From Gigaspora margarita (lineage: Eukaryota; Glomeromycota; Glomeromycetes; Diversisporales; Gigasporaceae), in contig WTPW01000145.1 of NCBI GenBank assembly GCA_009809945.1, positions 94,541 to 158,540 on the forward strand: a stretch of 64,000 bases of DNA, given 5' to 3'. The position numbers and the translations under genes are program-made. A model generated the notes under the pieces. The model did not search any database and was not told the origin of the DNA. It saw only the letters and a program-made list of their open reading frames with translations. Below are positions 11,478 through 24,139 of this stretch, one piece after another. Each line of letters starts with the position of its first letter. Positions within the stretch are counted from its first letter, which is position 1.

Positions 11478-13040
11478 CCAAAGTTTTTAGATTCTATGTA
11501 ATATAAAATGAAAATCAACTTTGTGTGGCTGCCAAATTATACATACAATCTCTTGAAATCAATTGCCAAAGCAAACTCCATACTTACCCTGGTAATTTAT
11601 TACAGTTTTAAATAGAATCATCATAGGATGGCTGAAATTTTCTCATGATTTGATTACGTTTTCAATGTAGCTTCAATTCTGTCATCATTATTAACCCATC
11701 AAAAAAGTCATCTATTAATTTACAGTAAATTAAAAAAAAAATAAAAAAAAAAACAAAAAAAAAAAAACCAACCAAAGTTTTTAGATTCCATGTAATGTAA
11801 AAGAAAAAAAACTGATCGACCAACTAAAGTTTTTAGATTCCATGTAATGCAAATCGAACCAACATTGTGCAGAGGTGTGAACATGATTATTTAAAAAAAA
11901 AAAAAAACTGCCCAGCAGATTAAAGTTTTCAGATTCTATGCAATATAAAACAAAAGTCAGGTATGCGTGGCCTAATTATACATATATTCTCTTGAAAACA
12001 ATTGACAAAGTGAACTCTATACTTACCTTGGCGATTTATACAGTTTTAAATAGAATCATTATAGGATGACAGAAATATTTCCATAATTTGATCATGTTTT
12101 GAATGCAGCTTTAACATTAGTTTTAGATTACATATAATGCAAAATAAAAAATCAACTTTGCACTGCTTAATCTTAGATATGAGTTACAATAAATTAAGAA
12201 AAAAAAAAAAAAAACTGACTGACTGATCAAAGTTTTCAGATTCCATGTAATACAAAATGAAGTCAACTTTGTGTGGTCAAATTATACATACATTCTCTTG
12301 AAAACAATTGCCAAAGCAAACTCCATACTTATCCTGTCGATTTATATACAGTTTTAAATAGGATCATTATAGGATGACTGAAAAGTTTCCATAATTTGAT
12401 CACATTTTGGATGCAGCTTTAATTCTGTTATTATTATTAATCTATCACAAAAGGTGGTTATTAATTTACAGTAAAATAAAAAAAAAAAATAGAACAAAAA
12501 AACTGACCAAGGTTTTCAGATTCCATGTAATGCAAAAGAAAAAAAAAACTGATCAACTAACTGATGTTTTCAGATTTCATGTAAAAAAACTGACAGATAC
12601 GCAAAATGAAAAATCAACTTTGCTTAAAAAAAAATACAAATCTGACCGACTGACAGAAGTTTTCAGGTTTCACATAATGCAAAACAGAAATTCAACATTG
12701 CACAGCCTAATCTTAAATGTGTGCATGATTATATTATTATAACAGTAAATTAAAGGAAAAAAAAACAAAGACCTCGACTGACTGAAGTTTTCAGATCATG
12801 TAATGCAAACGAAAAATCAACTTCGTGTGGCCTAATATTAGATATGAACATTATTTGACCAACTGACAGATTCACATGCAATGTAAAAACAAAAAATCAA
12901 CTTTGTGTGGCCTATATTCACTGAAAACAATTGCGGCCAATAAAAATAACCCAAAATTAAGCAGATAAATAAAACTGCTAAATTTAAATATGTTGTCATT
13001 ATTAACCGTAAGTTTTCCCACACATTTTCTGAAGTTGACC
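10986..13040. repeat. Compound satellite-like array
   Basis: Two modules alternate. A short module runs from TTTACAGTAAATTAAAA through ACTGACTGACC and AGATTCCATGTAATGCAAAA to AATCAACTTTG; it occurs at least eight times. A longer module starts CATTCTCTTGAAAACAATTG and ends near GGATGACTGAAA; it occurs near 11541, 11980 and 12290. Long A runs (for example about 11441-11475) separate units. The short module also occurs singly and inverted at 51.8-56 kb. Reading frames here (11101-11349 minus, 12407-12742 plus, 12838-13023 minus) are repeat translations. Confidence 0.85.
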
Positions 13041-13780
13041 AATTAATAATATTTAAACGTAAGCTTAGCCATCATCATTATTACCATAATGAATTGTGTG
13101 AAAAAAGAATCAAAAAATTTTAAACAGACAAATTTATTTTAGGGGTATAGATTAAATCGGAATAACATAAGTGCACATGGCATGAGATATCCAATCAAAT
13201 TACGAATAAAAGACCAATTCTAATAATAAATTAGTAAATTAAAATAAACACTATAGAAATACATCTACACTGCATAAAATATTATGAATAATCAATGATG
13301 TTATTACCGGTAACCAAATAAAATTGAATGCAAATTCTGAAATAATAGAAAATGTTGTAATAATTACTGAATTATCATATTTCGAAGGCTTTTCCACACT
13401 CAGGTCACATTTTGTGGATTACATTTTGTGGATATAGCCAATTACAAACGTTAAAGTGCACGAACTCAAAATTAAATGATGTAATATAATAATATAATAA
13501 TATATAAAATTAAATGATATATATATATATATATATATATAGAAGATAGATAAATAAAAAAATAGAAGATAGATAATAATAATAATAATAAATATAAATA
13601 ATAGATAGATTTCGGAATAATGTATTATGTCATAATTACGAATTAAAGTAATTACGCAATTAAGAATTCAAAATGCTTAACTTTAATAGGAACTTAAATG
13701 TGCATTTATTTAGTAACTTTAACTACTTTAATTCAAATATCGATCATAATATTTCAAAATATCATAAAACTTAATTCAAA
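13041..13780. repeat. AT-rich stretch with (TA)n and AGATAGATAA microsatellites
   Basis: A TA dinucleotide run lies near 13518-13540, followed by AGATAGATAA and AAT trinucleotide repeats to about 13600. A segment at 13437-13490 (GCCAAT through GTTAAAGTG to AAATGAT) is repeated at 13891-13940. Confidence 0.6.
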
Positions 13781-13993
13781 ATGTCATCAGAATACAAAAA
13801 ATCAGTAGTTCGCAGCAATGATGTAATTTCTGTTTATAAGTTTCCAAAAATTCCAAAATTTCTGTTTAGAAGTTTCCAAAATCAATTGCAGCCAATCAAA
13901 ATGTTAAAGCGAACAGACTCAAAAATAAATGATATAGATGCACGCGTTGCATGCAACAAAGATTTTAAAGATATATATGAAAGTAAATTGTGA
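13781..13993 (+). CDS. Small hypothetical open reading frame (70 codons)
   Basis: The frame starts in the context CAAAATGTC and encodes a basic, Ser/Lys-rich peptide with no recognised domain. Part of it (13891-13940) is a copy of non-coding sequence at 13437-13490, so it may simply be repeat sequence. No introns or upstream signals stand out. I would treat it as doubtful. Confidence 0.2.
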   Translation: MSSEYKKSVVRSNDVISVYKFPKIPKFLFRSFQNQLQPIKMLKRTDSKINDIDARVACNKDFKDIYESKL

Positions 13994-15102
13994 ACTTTAG
14001 TGCTTTCTTACTTCGCTTGTTCTCTTCATGGCATGATTGCAAATTTGACACCTTCATGTTAGACCTACCCCTCCCACCCTGCTGTTATCATGTGTAGGGA
14101 GTTGAATGTGCCACACCTAGCTTTAGCTATCTTCTAATTTTGAAAAATGTAATTTTGATATTACTTTGCATAGATATTCCACAATTCTCTGAATTAATAA
14201 AAATTGTCATTCACAGTTTTAAAAAAGCTATAACAATAAAATTTAAATCTTATGACTATAGAAAAAATCACATCTCAGAATAGAATAAAAACTGTCATGA
14301 ATATACAGTTAATCAAGATATTAAATTATAAGTTTTGATTATATAACAATTAAATTAAAACATTTATTTGTTTATCTATATACTGATATAGTAATCAAAA
14401 TAAATCTTGATTATAATAAATATTTAGAATTTGGAATTTATTCTTTGTCTATAAATTGAGATAATTAAAGCATATTTATTCTCTCAATTAACTTCTTATT
14501 TCTATTGACTTTATCTAGCTCTGCACTTATCATGATAGTAATGTCTTGATATAGTTGAGATAAGTTATTGCATTTCAATTTTCTCTATTTATAATTTATT
14601 TTTATTCGCAATAATTTAGTATGTAAAAAAAATTTATTATTGCTATTTTTGATTTAGTTAGAGATATTCAAATTTTTTTGAACTTTATAAGTTTATAAAT
14701 ACAATATATATTAGAGATGGGCATCATGCGTATAACTGCATGCATGCAACTAATTCTGGCCAGCATGAAGAAATTAAATCATAACTTTGGCCAAAATATG
14801 CATGCATACAAATAATGCATGCGCATGTGCATGATAAAATGAAAATTTTGTATTTTGCCCATTTATAATATATTGAAAATGATATGAATTGTAAATCAAC
14901 TGTTCAATTTGATATACGATTGTAGTCTAAAAACCAGCAATTTTACTCTCAGTTTATCAATAACTATAATAAATTAAACTCAAGATACCCCATTTATAAA
15001 TAATATCTTTTCATTTGAGAAAATCTTTTCTAATTGTTTTCAATCACTTTTTTCAGAAAGTTTTTATAAGAACAAATTGAGGGCATTTGGTAATTGACAG
15101 AG
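13994..15102. other. AT-rich intergenic stretch with a possible hAT relic
   Basis: TAGAGATGGGCATC at 14713 begins a GCATGC-rich patch and a possible inverted end TTTGCCCATTTATA lies near 14855-14868, but the flanks are too TA-rich to show an 8-bp duplication. No gene is seen. Confidence 0.35.
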
Positions 15103-15286
15103 TTCTACTAAATATTTTTTTTAAATATTAAAGGTAAGACCTTGCTTTTATCTTTATTAAATTTACTAGAAACTTTTTACAATACTGAAAGAAATTTCAT
15201 TTCTTTAAATCTATTGCTAAGAATAAAAACTCAGATATATATATAAGTAAACTAAATACTTATCTTGGCCTAAACAGTTTCTACTA
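15103..15286 (-). mobile_element. 5'-truncated LINE 3'-end copy (about 168 bp)
   Basis: Read on the minus strand, 15278-15111 matches the 3' end of the LINE at 18030-24129 (its 23950-24120 part), including AATAAAGATAAAAGCAAGGT and the terminal TTTAATATTTAAAA. The tail is a short poly(A). TTCTACTA flanks the copy at 15103-15110 and 15279-15286, a plausible target duplication. This is the classic outcome of aborted target-primed reverse transcription. Confidence 0.85.
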
Positions 15287-16368
15287 TATTTAAATTATGA
15301 AGCCATACAATAGATTTATAAATTGTTAAACAATGAATATAAAACTTTATGCATTTATTAAAAAGGCCAAGCAATATAAATATTTTAACACAATTTATTT
15401 TTACTCGAATTAAGACATAAATACATATGATATATCAAACAAAAAATAAAACTATTTCTAATATATAGTACTGTAAATATGATGTGCAATTTAATTACAG
15501 TTGTATAGACTATAGAGTAATAACATATCAGATATAACATGTTTCAGTAAAATCTAATAGTTGAAAATAGAATAAAATTACTTTAGTATTAAAAGTACTT
15601 TGTTTTTATTATGAAATAATCTATTTGTAAAAACCTGTTATGTAAGACCTATAAGATCATTAGGGTTAGAGTTAAAATTAGAGATAGATGTAGAATTAGA
15701 ATCAGAGTAAAGTCAAAATTAATACAAAATTGTAAGAGGATCATTTTTTGTTAAAAGTGCAATAGGGGTTACCCTAGTGAAATTTTGAGTTATAAATATA
15801 GTTGTTACCAATAAGGTGTGTAACAGGTTGTTACAAATAAATTCATTTATTTGCATATTTCATTTTTGATAGAATTTTTAATTGATTTGATTGTTCAATA
15901 ATCACATTTGAAACTACACCAATTAGCCAATTACACAAATGTTATAACTAATAATTTTCTATAAAAATACAAGTTTTTCTACAACAATTAAAGTATTAAC
16001 CCAATTTATAATAAGAATTTGTCTACACCAATTAAAGTACTAACCAAATTTATAATAAAATTTGTGACATACTATTAGAATTAAAGATTTTAATCGTTAA
16101 GGATTATCATTAGAACATAAAATTCTGGCTTGTTTAAATTGTATAGTATAATCAAACTTTCTCTTATTACAAGGTTAACAGTATAATAATATTGAGAAAA
16201 CAAAGTTTAAAATAGAAAATTCTTGTAATATTCAATTAGAGAAAGGTCAAAAAACATGTGGGTAATTATTACACAAAAATAGTAATAGTGAAAATAGAAG
16301 TAAAAATATTATATTTACAGTTCTATAATGTGTTTATCCAAATAAGTATTGCTTTTGGTATATATATA
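15287..16368. other. AT-rich intergenic stretch
   Basis: No gene, RNA or element boundary is recognised. A short duplication with TACACCAATTAAAGTA-like sequence occurs near 15975 and 16024. Confidence 0.4.
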
Positions 16369-17151
16369 TGGGCCAGGTGCTAGAAAAAGGACTGAAAATG
16401 ACAAAATAAAAGATCTTCAGAAAATCAATTTTTGTATTGTAAATCTTATAATAGATTATAAGAAAATACAAACTTTAAAAAGCCATCCCATAAAATTTTA
16501 TTAATACAACTACCTTTGTGTTTTAATTGATAATCCGCCAGTCATCTGGTGCACGATCATAGTGAAACGTGACGCAGATCTCATATGTTTATCATATAGG
16601 GTGTAAATGCCGAGTGTCTCTAAGGAAATTTTTTTTTGGTACTAAGTTAACAGCTAATGCCCACTAATTGAAAGTTGTAGAGCTCACTGAGACGCATCTA
16701 AAGGAGGTAAGATCATCCAAATTGGACTAGTGGTTGCTGAGATATCTTTAAAAAACGATTGGCCGACTATATAAAATTACTTACATAGTAATTTTATATA
16801 GTTGGCCAATCGTTTTTTAAAGATATCTCAGCAATCACTGGGTCAATTTGGACGATCTCACCTCCTTTAGATGCGTCTCAGTGAGCTCTACAACTTTCAA
16901 TTAGTGGGCATTATGTTAACTTAGTACCAAAAAATTTTTTATATGAATGATTGTCAAAAAATCTTGGCATTTCCTGCTTATGTAATTTACATAGTGATCT
17001 GCATCACGTTACACTATGATCTTGCACCAGATGACTGGCGGATCATCAATTAAGTAAAAAAAGATCCTAATCTTATTCTAAATTGATTTATGTAAAAAAA
17101 TCTATTTTAAAAAAATTGTCATTTTTGGTCCTTTTTCCAGCTCCTAGCCCA
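16369..17151. mobile_element. TGGGCYAGGTGC-type MITE, split by a fold-back element
   Basis: The ends are TGGGCCAGGTGCTAGAAAAA and, inverted, TGGGCTAGGAGCTGGAAAAA, next to TA-rich flanks. Two uninterrupted copies of the same MITE (about 255 bp) lie at 31256-31513 and 48061-48314. Here a 523-bp fold-back is inserted at a TTAA in the middle. The intact copies show the uninterrupted sequence (GTGTTTTAA followed by GATCCTAATC), confirming the nesting. Copy 31256 is flanked by TA, which would suit a Tc1/mariner-like element. Confidence 0.85.
16523..17053. mobile_element. TTAA-flanked long fold-back element 1
   Basis: The element 16527-17049 is almost entirely one imperfect palindrome with arms of about 255 bases and a short centre near 16783. 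Its ends are TTGATAATCCGCCAGTCATC and, inverted, TTGATGATCCGCCAGTCATC. TTAA occurs on both sides (16523-16526, 17050-17053) but once in the empty MITE relatives. A TTAA duplication is typical of piggyBac-type insertion. Each arm carries the GTTGTAGAGCTC module. No protein is encoded. Confidence 0.88.
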
Positions 17152-17739
17152 TATATATATGTAGTCTTTATTTAGAATAAATTTATATATGCAATATTTG
17201 ACCTACTGAATTTAGTAATGGGCAATTTGCAGTTTTTTCAAAATTTTGTACAGGATGCAGAATTATGTATATGGGGTGAGTTAGTAGAAAGGGGACAAAT
17301 TTATCTAATAAATTTGTCTCTTTTCTACTGATTTACTCCATATGATCTGTGCATAATTCACAGAATAGTTTACCAGAAATCTGTAAATTTTGGTAAATTC
17401 TAGTATTAGAATTTTGTGTTATTACAAGCAACTATAGCCTTCAATATAGTACTTGCAACACAACACATGGTGACAGGGATCTTATAAGGGTCATAGAAGA
17501 TATGAAGTGGTGTGCAAGTAGAATATTACTTTACTAGAGTGGTTTATTATTTTTATTTATCAAAGAGCAAGAGAATATTTATTTGGCAAAGATATATTTT
17601 ATTTATTTATGATATAATATTCAAGATACTTAAACATTAGAGGAGAAGAGGGGAATCTGAGTCTATTGTACAGGAGGGCAAAAAACTAGGGTTTATTTAT
17701 CTTTTCATTATTAGAAGTAGAAACAGTAGTACAGTAAAA
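17152..17739. other. AT-rich stretch with a 100-bp palindrome
   Basis: 17260-17359 is an imperfect palindrome with arms of about 45 bases (GAATTATG on the left, CATAATTC on the right; ACAAATTTAT meets ATAAATTTGT at the centre). The rest shows nothing recognisable. Confidence 0.6.
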
Positions 17740-17873
17740 ATGGTAGAAATAGCAGAAATGGTAGAAATAGTAGAAATGGTAGAAATGGTAGAAATGGTAG
17801 AAATAGTAGAAAGGGCAGAAATAGTAGAAATGGTAGAAATGGTAGAAATGGTAGAAATGGTAGAAATGGTAGC
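17740..17873. repeat. 9-bp minisatellite (GTAGAAATG)n
   Basis: About 15 near-identical nonamers run in tandem. Because 9 is a multiple of 3 the array stays open and reads as repeated EMV on the plus strand; there is no other reason to call it a gene. Confidence 0.85.
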
Positions 17874-18019
17874 CATTTTGTCTGTACTTCTAACTAAGCC
17901 TTTTATAGCAATATTAATACAATACTAATAATAATATGTAAATACAATAATGCTAGAAAATAATATTAAGAAAACTAATAATAAAATTAATAAAATAATA
18001 ATACAAATAATAATAAAAC

Positions 18020-21000
18020 TCCTTCTATATACCCGAAAGATTTAGATAATGATGGTCCTCTAACGTCTAATCAGAGGACTTCTGAATCTTGCAGAGCTGT
18101 GCAAGCCGGGCATACAGTGAGCGCCGTAGAAGACAATATACTAAATATCTCAGAATCCATATCATCATCTCCCTCTGAGATATTATCTTCTAATATCAGC
18201 AAAAATCTAGTACTAACCTATCCTGATGATGAACTACTACCAGATGAAACTGATACTACTAGCACTGATTCCAATACAACTCCTTTAGTAGAGAAAACTT
18301 CCACAAACCTACACTCAGATTCTTCTGAAATACATGACCCACTAGCATGCTATAACAAATTCCTTTATCATCACAGATTACAAACCCTTCCTGCACCACA
18401 AACTGTAGGTTCATTTTTAGAATATATTCAAGAAAACTATCCTATGTACTATTCCAACCAATATATTAGGATTTTTATAAAACCTCACCTACGAATTAGT
18501 TACTATTTTATGGAGGCACACATTTATTTGCCATATGAGGACTTTATACCAGGCCACTTCTTCTCACCCTTTGATGATCTACATGTTTTTTACAAACTTG
18601 AACTCAAATCATCTACTAGCTCTAACTTGCACTTTAGCAATAATAATAATATTCAAATTCCAAACTCTATAGATGACTTCTTTTATCCTACACTTTCTCT
18701 TACTTCATTACCTTATAATAATTTACCAACTGCAAACAACAATCTCATAATACCTTCAAACTCACAATCTACTCATAATCTACACATTAATATTGCTACT
18801 CACAATGATAGAGGTTTTAACTCAGCTTCTAAGAGACAAATATGGCAAGATTACTGTATCAATCACAATATCTCTATTGCTTGTATTACAGAAACCAAAA
18901 TTTCACACAAAACCAAACTCTCATTTTGTAACAATAATTTGTATACATATTATTGGGCTAATGCTNATAGTTCAATAGAAGGTGCTGCTATTATGATTCG
19001 TAACTATCTCAAACCTCATGTTCATAGCAGCTATACACATCCAGGAGGTGCAGTTGCACTAGATCTCTTTTTTAAAAGCAATATCAAATTACGAATTATT
19101 TCTGTTTATTTATCTTCAACTNATACTATTAAAAGAAATAATACTCAAAATACTGTTATTAACTGGATTTTACAAGCTCAACAACTTAATCTTCATTCTA
19201 TTATTCTTGGGTACTTTAATACTCAGGATAATACAATAAGCTATTCTTTATCCAAATACAAACTTATCAACTTTCTGCATCATATAAACATGTTTGATAT
19301 AGGTGCCCACTTTAACAATACACATTATACCTGATCAAACAATTTAACTTATAGCAGAATAGACTATATATGGACAGATTCATTTAATATACAATTTATT
19401 CTTTCATATAACCTTGATAATAGCCAGACTAGTACTCTTAGTGACCATTCTATTCTTTCTTCTTCCTGGACATTTACTAATGCTTATAGCAAACCNCCTC
19501 NTATGCATACAGGCATTAGTCGAAGAATTTTTAACTACAAATCCATGTCATNAGACCAGTGGACAGAGTTNTCAGAGCTTATTACTCAGNTATTTTTACA
19601 ACATAATATACCTTCCTCAACAAATACTCATGAAAATATTGATACTACTTGGCACAAAATTCAATACTCTATTCTACAAGCAGCAATTCAATTAATTCCT
19701 AACAAAATATCTCGCAAATGCAGCTACAACCACAAATATACACCACATTGTACTGCTCTTTATACTGGACTTAAAAAACTTGGCCATCTTATTAAAACTA
19801 TAAAAAACAACTCAAATCTTTACCTTCCACATATTAACTCACATATTCTCTCTATTAATTTTTATATCAAATGTAACCTGGATTCTCTTTTATCACTTGA
19901 TCCCTCTAGTATTCAACCATGGCTTCAACATGCCTATAAAGCCTGGAAACAAGTCTACCATGCTTACCAGTTAGAATACTCCCTTTTTCTTTGACAACAA
20001 ATTAATCAAGCCTCTGAAAAATGATGTGAAACACTTATATCCAAACCTACACAAGCTATTAATAGTATTCTTGATTGATACCAACCTCCTATTCATTTCA
20101 CAAATATCAAACTTGATAACCAACTTGTTACAGATCCTAGCTCAATCAAACAGCATGTTCAATCACATTACTATAATTGGACTGCTTACAGACCTATCAA
20201 CCAACCTCTCTTTGACAACTTTTGGTATCAATACTATCAGCCACTTTCTCATATTAATCCTGCCTGGTATACTTCTCTTACTGATACTATTACAGTAGAA
20301 GAAGTTCTCCAAACAATTTTTAAACTTCCAAATGACAAAGCCTGTGGTCCTACAGGAATTAGCTATGAAATGATTAAACACCTTGGTTTATATGGTATCA
20401 CTACACTTACTGCTCTATTTAATCGATGTTTGTCTGAAAACCATATTCCTAAATTATGGAAACATGGAAGGATTTTTCCTATTCCTAAAAATAACACTTT
20501 TGAGGGTAATCTAAATCTTACAAGACCTATTATTCTTATTGAACACATTAGAAAAATTTATACAAAAATCCTCACTAATAGACTAAATCAAGTTTTCTCA
20601 CAACATACTATACTATCACCTTACAACTATGTTGCACTCCCAAACAATAGCACTTCTATTTCTATTCATATTCTAAATAATTTAATAGAAGATGCAAATT
20701 GTAATCATAAAGAAATTTGGTTACTTTTTCAGGACATGAGCAAGGCCTATAATTCTGTCAACTTTACACTCTTCAAACATTCACTTTCTCGTCTTAACCT
20801 TCCATCTAGTATAATTAATATTCTTCTGGATCTACTTACTAATAGACAAAATCAAGTTATCACTAATATTGGCCTTACTGCACCTTATCAGGTTCAGAAT
20901 GGTATAGATCAAGGTGAAACTATTACTCCTCTTCTTTGGAGAATCTATTATGATCCTTTAATTACCCATATTCATACCAATACACCTGGTTATTCAATTG

Positions 21001-24000
21001 GTACATCCTGGATAACTAATCTCAAAAATCAAACATTTGACAAAATTCAAACAAAATGTTCTGTCTTGGCTTATATGGATGATACTCTGTGGGTTGCCTC
21101 TTCACAACTTGAACTTACTAGAATGATTTCTATTGCAGAGTCTTTCTATACTATGGCTAATATTCAAGTTAATCCTTCTAAATCTATTTTATCAACTAAT
21201 TTGAAAGTAAATAACTATACTCCCATTATCTTTAATAATCATGCTCTTCCATTATGGCCATCAAGTAAACCTTTCAAATTTCTTGGATGCTGGTTTACAC
21301 TCAATAATAAGCAATCAAAACAAATATGCCTATTAATAACAGAATCCTCTCAACTTATCAATATTGCCAGAACTAAACAAATTACTGATACACAGGCACA
21401 ATACATTATCAACACTGTCATTATTCCTACTATAGAATACCGTATACAAAATATTGTTATTAATAGATTAGCTTGTAACAAAATTCTTTCACATCATATT
21501 GGTCTTGTTAAACACAAAGCCAAACTTAGCCGAACAATTCCTACTAGTACTCTTCTTCATCCCCAACTTTATAATATTAAAAATATTTGGGATATTCAGC
21601 TTCAACATCATATCTCAAACTTTATCAAATGCTTAAATGATAACAACCTACTTGGTACTACAACTCACATTCGAATCCAGCAAATCCAGAATAATCTTTG
21701 GTCATTTACTAGCATCTTTTCACATCCTAATCCTACTATAGATGGTCCTAACTGCAATACAACTAATTTCAAAATTATCAAACTTTTTAAACATCTGGAT
21801 TGGACTATTAATACTAACCCTAATTTTAATATTCCATTTACTATCAAAGATGGATCTATTTCTCTTGAATCTATACTATCCTCACATCCCAAATACTCTA
21901 CCTTCAAAAAACAAATTAGACATCATCATCTTCTATTTCTTGACCAACTTACCTCCTTTGACAATTCTTGTTTGCTTGATTGGAAACATATTTCACCTAG
22001 ACTTAATAAAATTCCAAAAGGCAAAATTCCTTTCTGGTTTACCTTTTTGGAAGATCAAACAACTAGTCATACCTATGAACGTACTATTTATCCAACTTCA
22101 ATTTACCCCAAACTAATTACTATAGTTATACTACTGGACACTTTTCTAAACATATGAAACCTTGGCTTATTACCTTATTCGATAATCAAATAGTTATTGG
22201 CAAAGCACATCGCCAATCTAATACTTCAGATTATACTCTTATTACACACTGGCAATGTAATATCCAGCCACAATTTACACGCCTATACCCAACACCATCT
22301 ATTACTACATCACCATGTGCTAACTGCACTCTCAATTCCAATATTATTGCAAACAAATGTACTATTCTTATTCCAACAAGCCATGCTACCAAATTTTTGG
22401 AAGACTTAATCCTGACAAATCTGTAAACCTTAATGCAAATTACCTTGATCTCATCTTCTCAACTGCAGCAAGAAATCCAACTAGTATTCCAACATTACCA
22501 AATCTTCTTATATCTAATGCACAAATACCTTCCTTTTTTCAACCTAGTCTTGCACAAGATACTTTGCAATCTATTTGTCATTATAACAGTCATTTAACAG
22601 AATTAACATTCTATACTGATGGTTCTGTTATTGATCTTGGCAACTCTCAGTGCTCTATGGGCATTGGCTGGATCCAATTACATAATCAAAATATTCTACA
22701 TACTTTCCAATCACAAATTAAATTTTGGCCATGTTCTTATAAGGCTGAACTAGTAGCTATTCTATCAGCTATTAGTACTGCTCCCCGAAACTGTTCTATT
22801 CAAATTTTTACAGATTCCCAATTTGTAATACCCAAATACAATAGCCTAATTCATACTACACCCCTCTCTAAACCTTTTAATATACCTTATTGGTCTATTT
22901 GGAATACATTATTAAACTTTATTAAATCATATAATCTTAATATTACTTTTCATAAAGTTATTGCACACCAAGAAGATGAATATAATAACAAAGCTGATCA
23001 ACTAGCCCGCTGTCATCAAACTGCTCCCTATCTTCTTTTTGATCCACAGAATATTTACAATTACAACTTTACTCTTTCTGTTGATAATTTTCCTATTGAA
23101 CTTCCTATCCGTCACTGTGTTAGAACTTTATGCCATGCACATATACTAGCTCTTTGGTCTTCTCAAAACCGGTTTCAACAATGGCTACCAATATCACGAT
23201 ATATTAACTGGAATGCTACCTGGCTATATATTAATAACAACCAAAAAATTTCAAACTTTTCACATAGTTTTCACTCTTCAACTCTCAAATCTTTTAGAAT
23301 CAAAATACTTTTAGATAATCTCCCTGCTCCACATATTCTTCATTGAAGAAATCCATCCTATCCTAATATCTGTTACCTTTGTCAACAAGCAAGTGAACTC
23401 CTACACTGGACTATTTGTCCAACCTCTGAACCCTTACTAAAACTTATAAAAGATTCTTTAGCCCATATATTAAGCCCTAACAAACTTGAAATCTCTAATC
23501 TAGTTGCTGAGAATCTTTATACTCAAATTATGAATTTGGTTAGTTTTCAAATTCATCAACTTCCTAACATACCCTCTCTGTTTTCTACTCTATCTGGTTT
23601 TATACCTCTAGATATTATTTCTACTCTATACGAATTTACTTCATCTTCTATATCTGCTTGCTTTCTTACTATTTCACTTCTACTTCATATCAACCAACAA
23701 ATTTATACAAATATTTGGATTCCATACTGCATTTCTAGATCTCAAAATCAAGAGTTACACTCTCAACTTTCATCTTTTTCTTCTAATATATCCCTTGTAC
23801 CAAATTCTTCAAATAATTTACAAGATAATAGTAATCATATTTCCACTATATCACTGCGCAAAATTGATACATGGTTGTACAAATGGATTAAATTTTCTAC
23901 ACCTCCATCTGATATTCTTACATATACCCAAATCTAGGTGAGCCTTGGCCACTCTGGTAGGTTTAGGCCACAGATAAGTATTTAGGTTTACTTATATATA

Positions 24001-24139
24001 TGTCTGAGTTTTTATTCTTAGCATTAAATTTAAAAAAATGAAATTTCTTTCTGTACTGTAAAAAGTTTCTATTAAATTTAATAAAGATAAAAGCAAGGTC
24101 TCACCTTTAATATTTAAAAAAAAAAAAAATCCTTCTATA
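18020..24139 (+). mobile_element. 5'-truncated APE-type LINE with RNase H
   Basis: The inserted copy is about 18030-24129. It ends in a poly(A) tract and is flanked by a perfect 10-bp duplication, TCCTTCTATA, at 18020-18029 and 24130-24139. The open frame is already open at the 5' junction with no start codon, so the copy is 5'-truncated. Order of parts: an unassigned Ser/Thr-rich region, AP-type endonuclease, reverse transcriptase, RNase H, and a CCHC-type zinc motif, then a 3' UTR of about 190 bases. This architecture fits the Tad1/I-like group of non-LTR elements; the exact clade is uncertain. A 168-bp fragment of the same family lies inverted at 15111-15278. Confidence 0.93.
18030..23937 (+). 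pseudogene. Broken LINE polyprotein: endonuclease, reverse transcriptase, RNase H, zinc motif
   Basis: Endonuclease: TETK near 18889, SRIDYIW near 19353 and LSDHS near 19440 are visible, but the expected GDFN reads GYFN (Tyr codon 19212-19214), removing a catalytic Asp. Reverse transcriptase: GPTGISYE near 20348, the DMSKAYNSV block near 20738, QGETITPLLW near 20913 and YMDD at 21072-21083. RNase H: catalytic Asp, Glu and Asp codons at 22618, 22747 and 22813. Zinc motif: Cys 23371, Cys 23380, His 23404, Cys 23416. Five in-frame stops, all TGA, lie at 19332, 19992, 20022, 20076 and 23344. Frameshifts lie near 22105-22120 and in the T run near 22391-22396. Seven single Ns occur at 18966-19590. 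The copy cannot make a full protein. Confidence 0.9.

Noticed and set aside
12407..12742. 111-codon plus-strand reading frame
   Set aside because: It translates the satellite-like array; the repeated FRFHV-type peptides come from the repeat unit.
17740..17928. EMV-repeat peptide
   Set aside because: The 9-bp minisatellite keeps one frame open by its period; there is no other coding evidence.
19332..23346. TGA reassigned to tryptophan
   Set aside because: The LINE and both intact genes use TGG, and the spliced gene does not need TGA readthrough; decay of the LINE is simpler.
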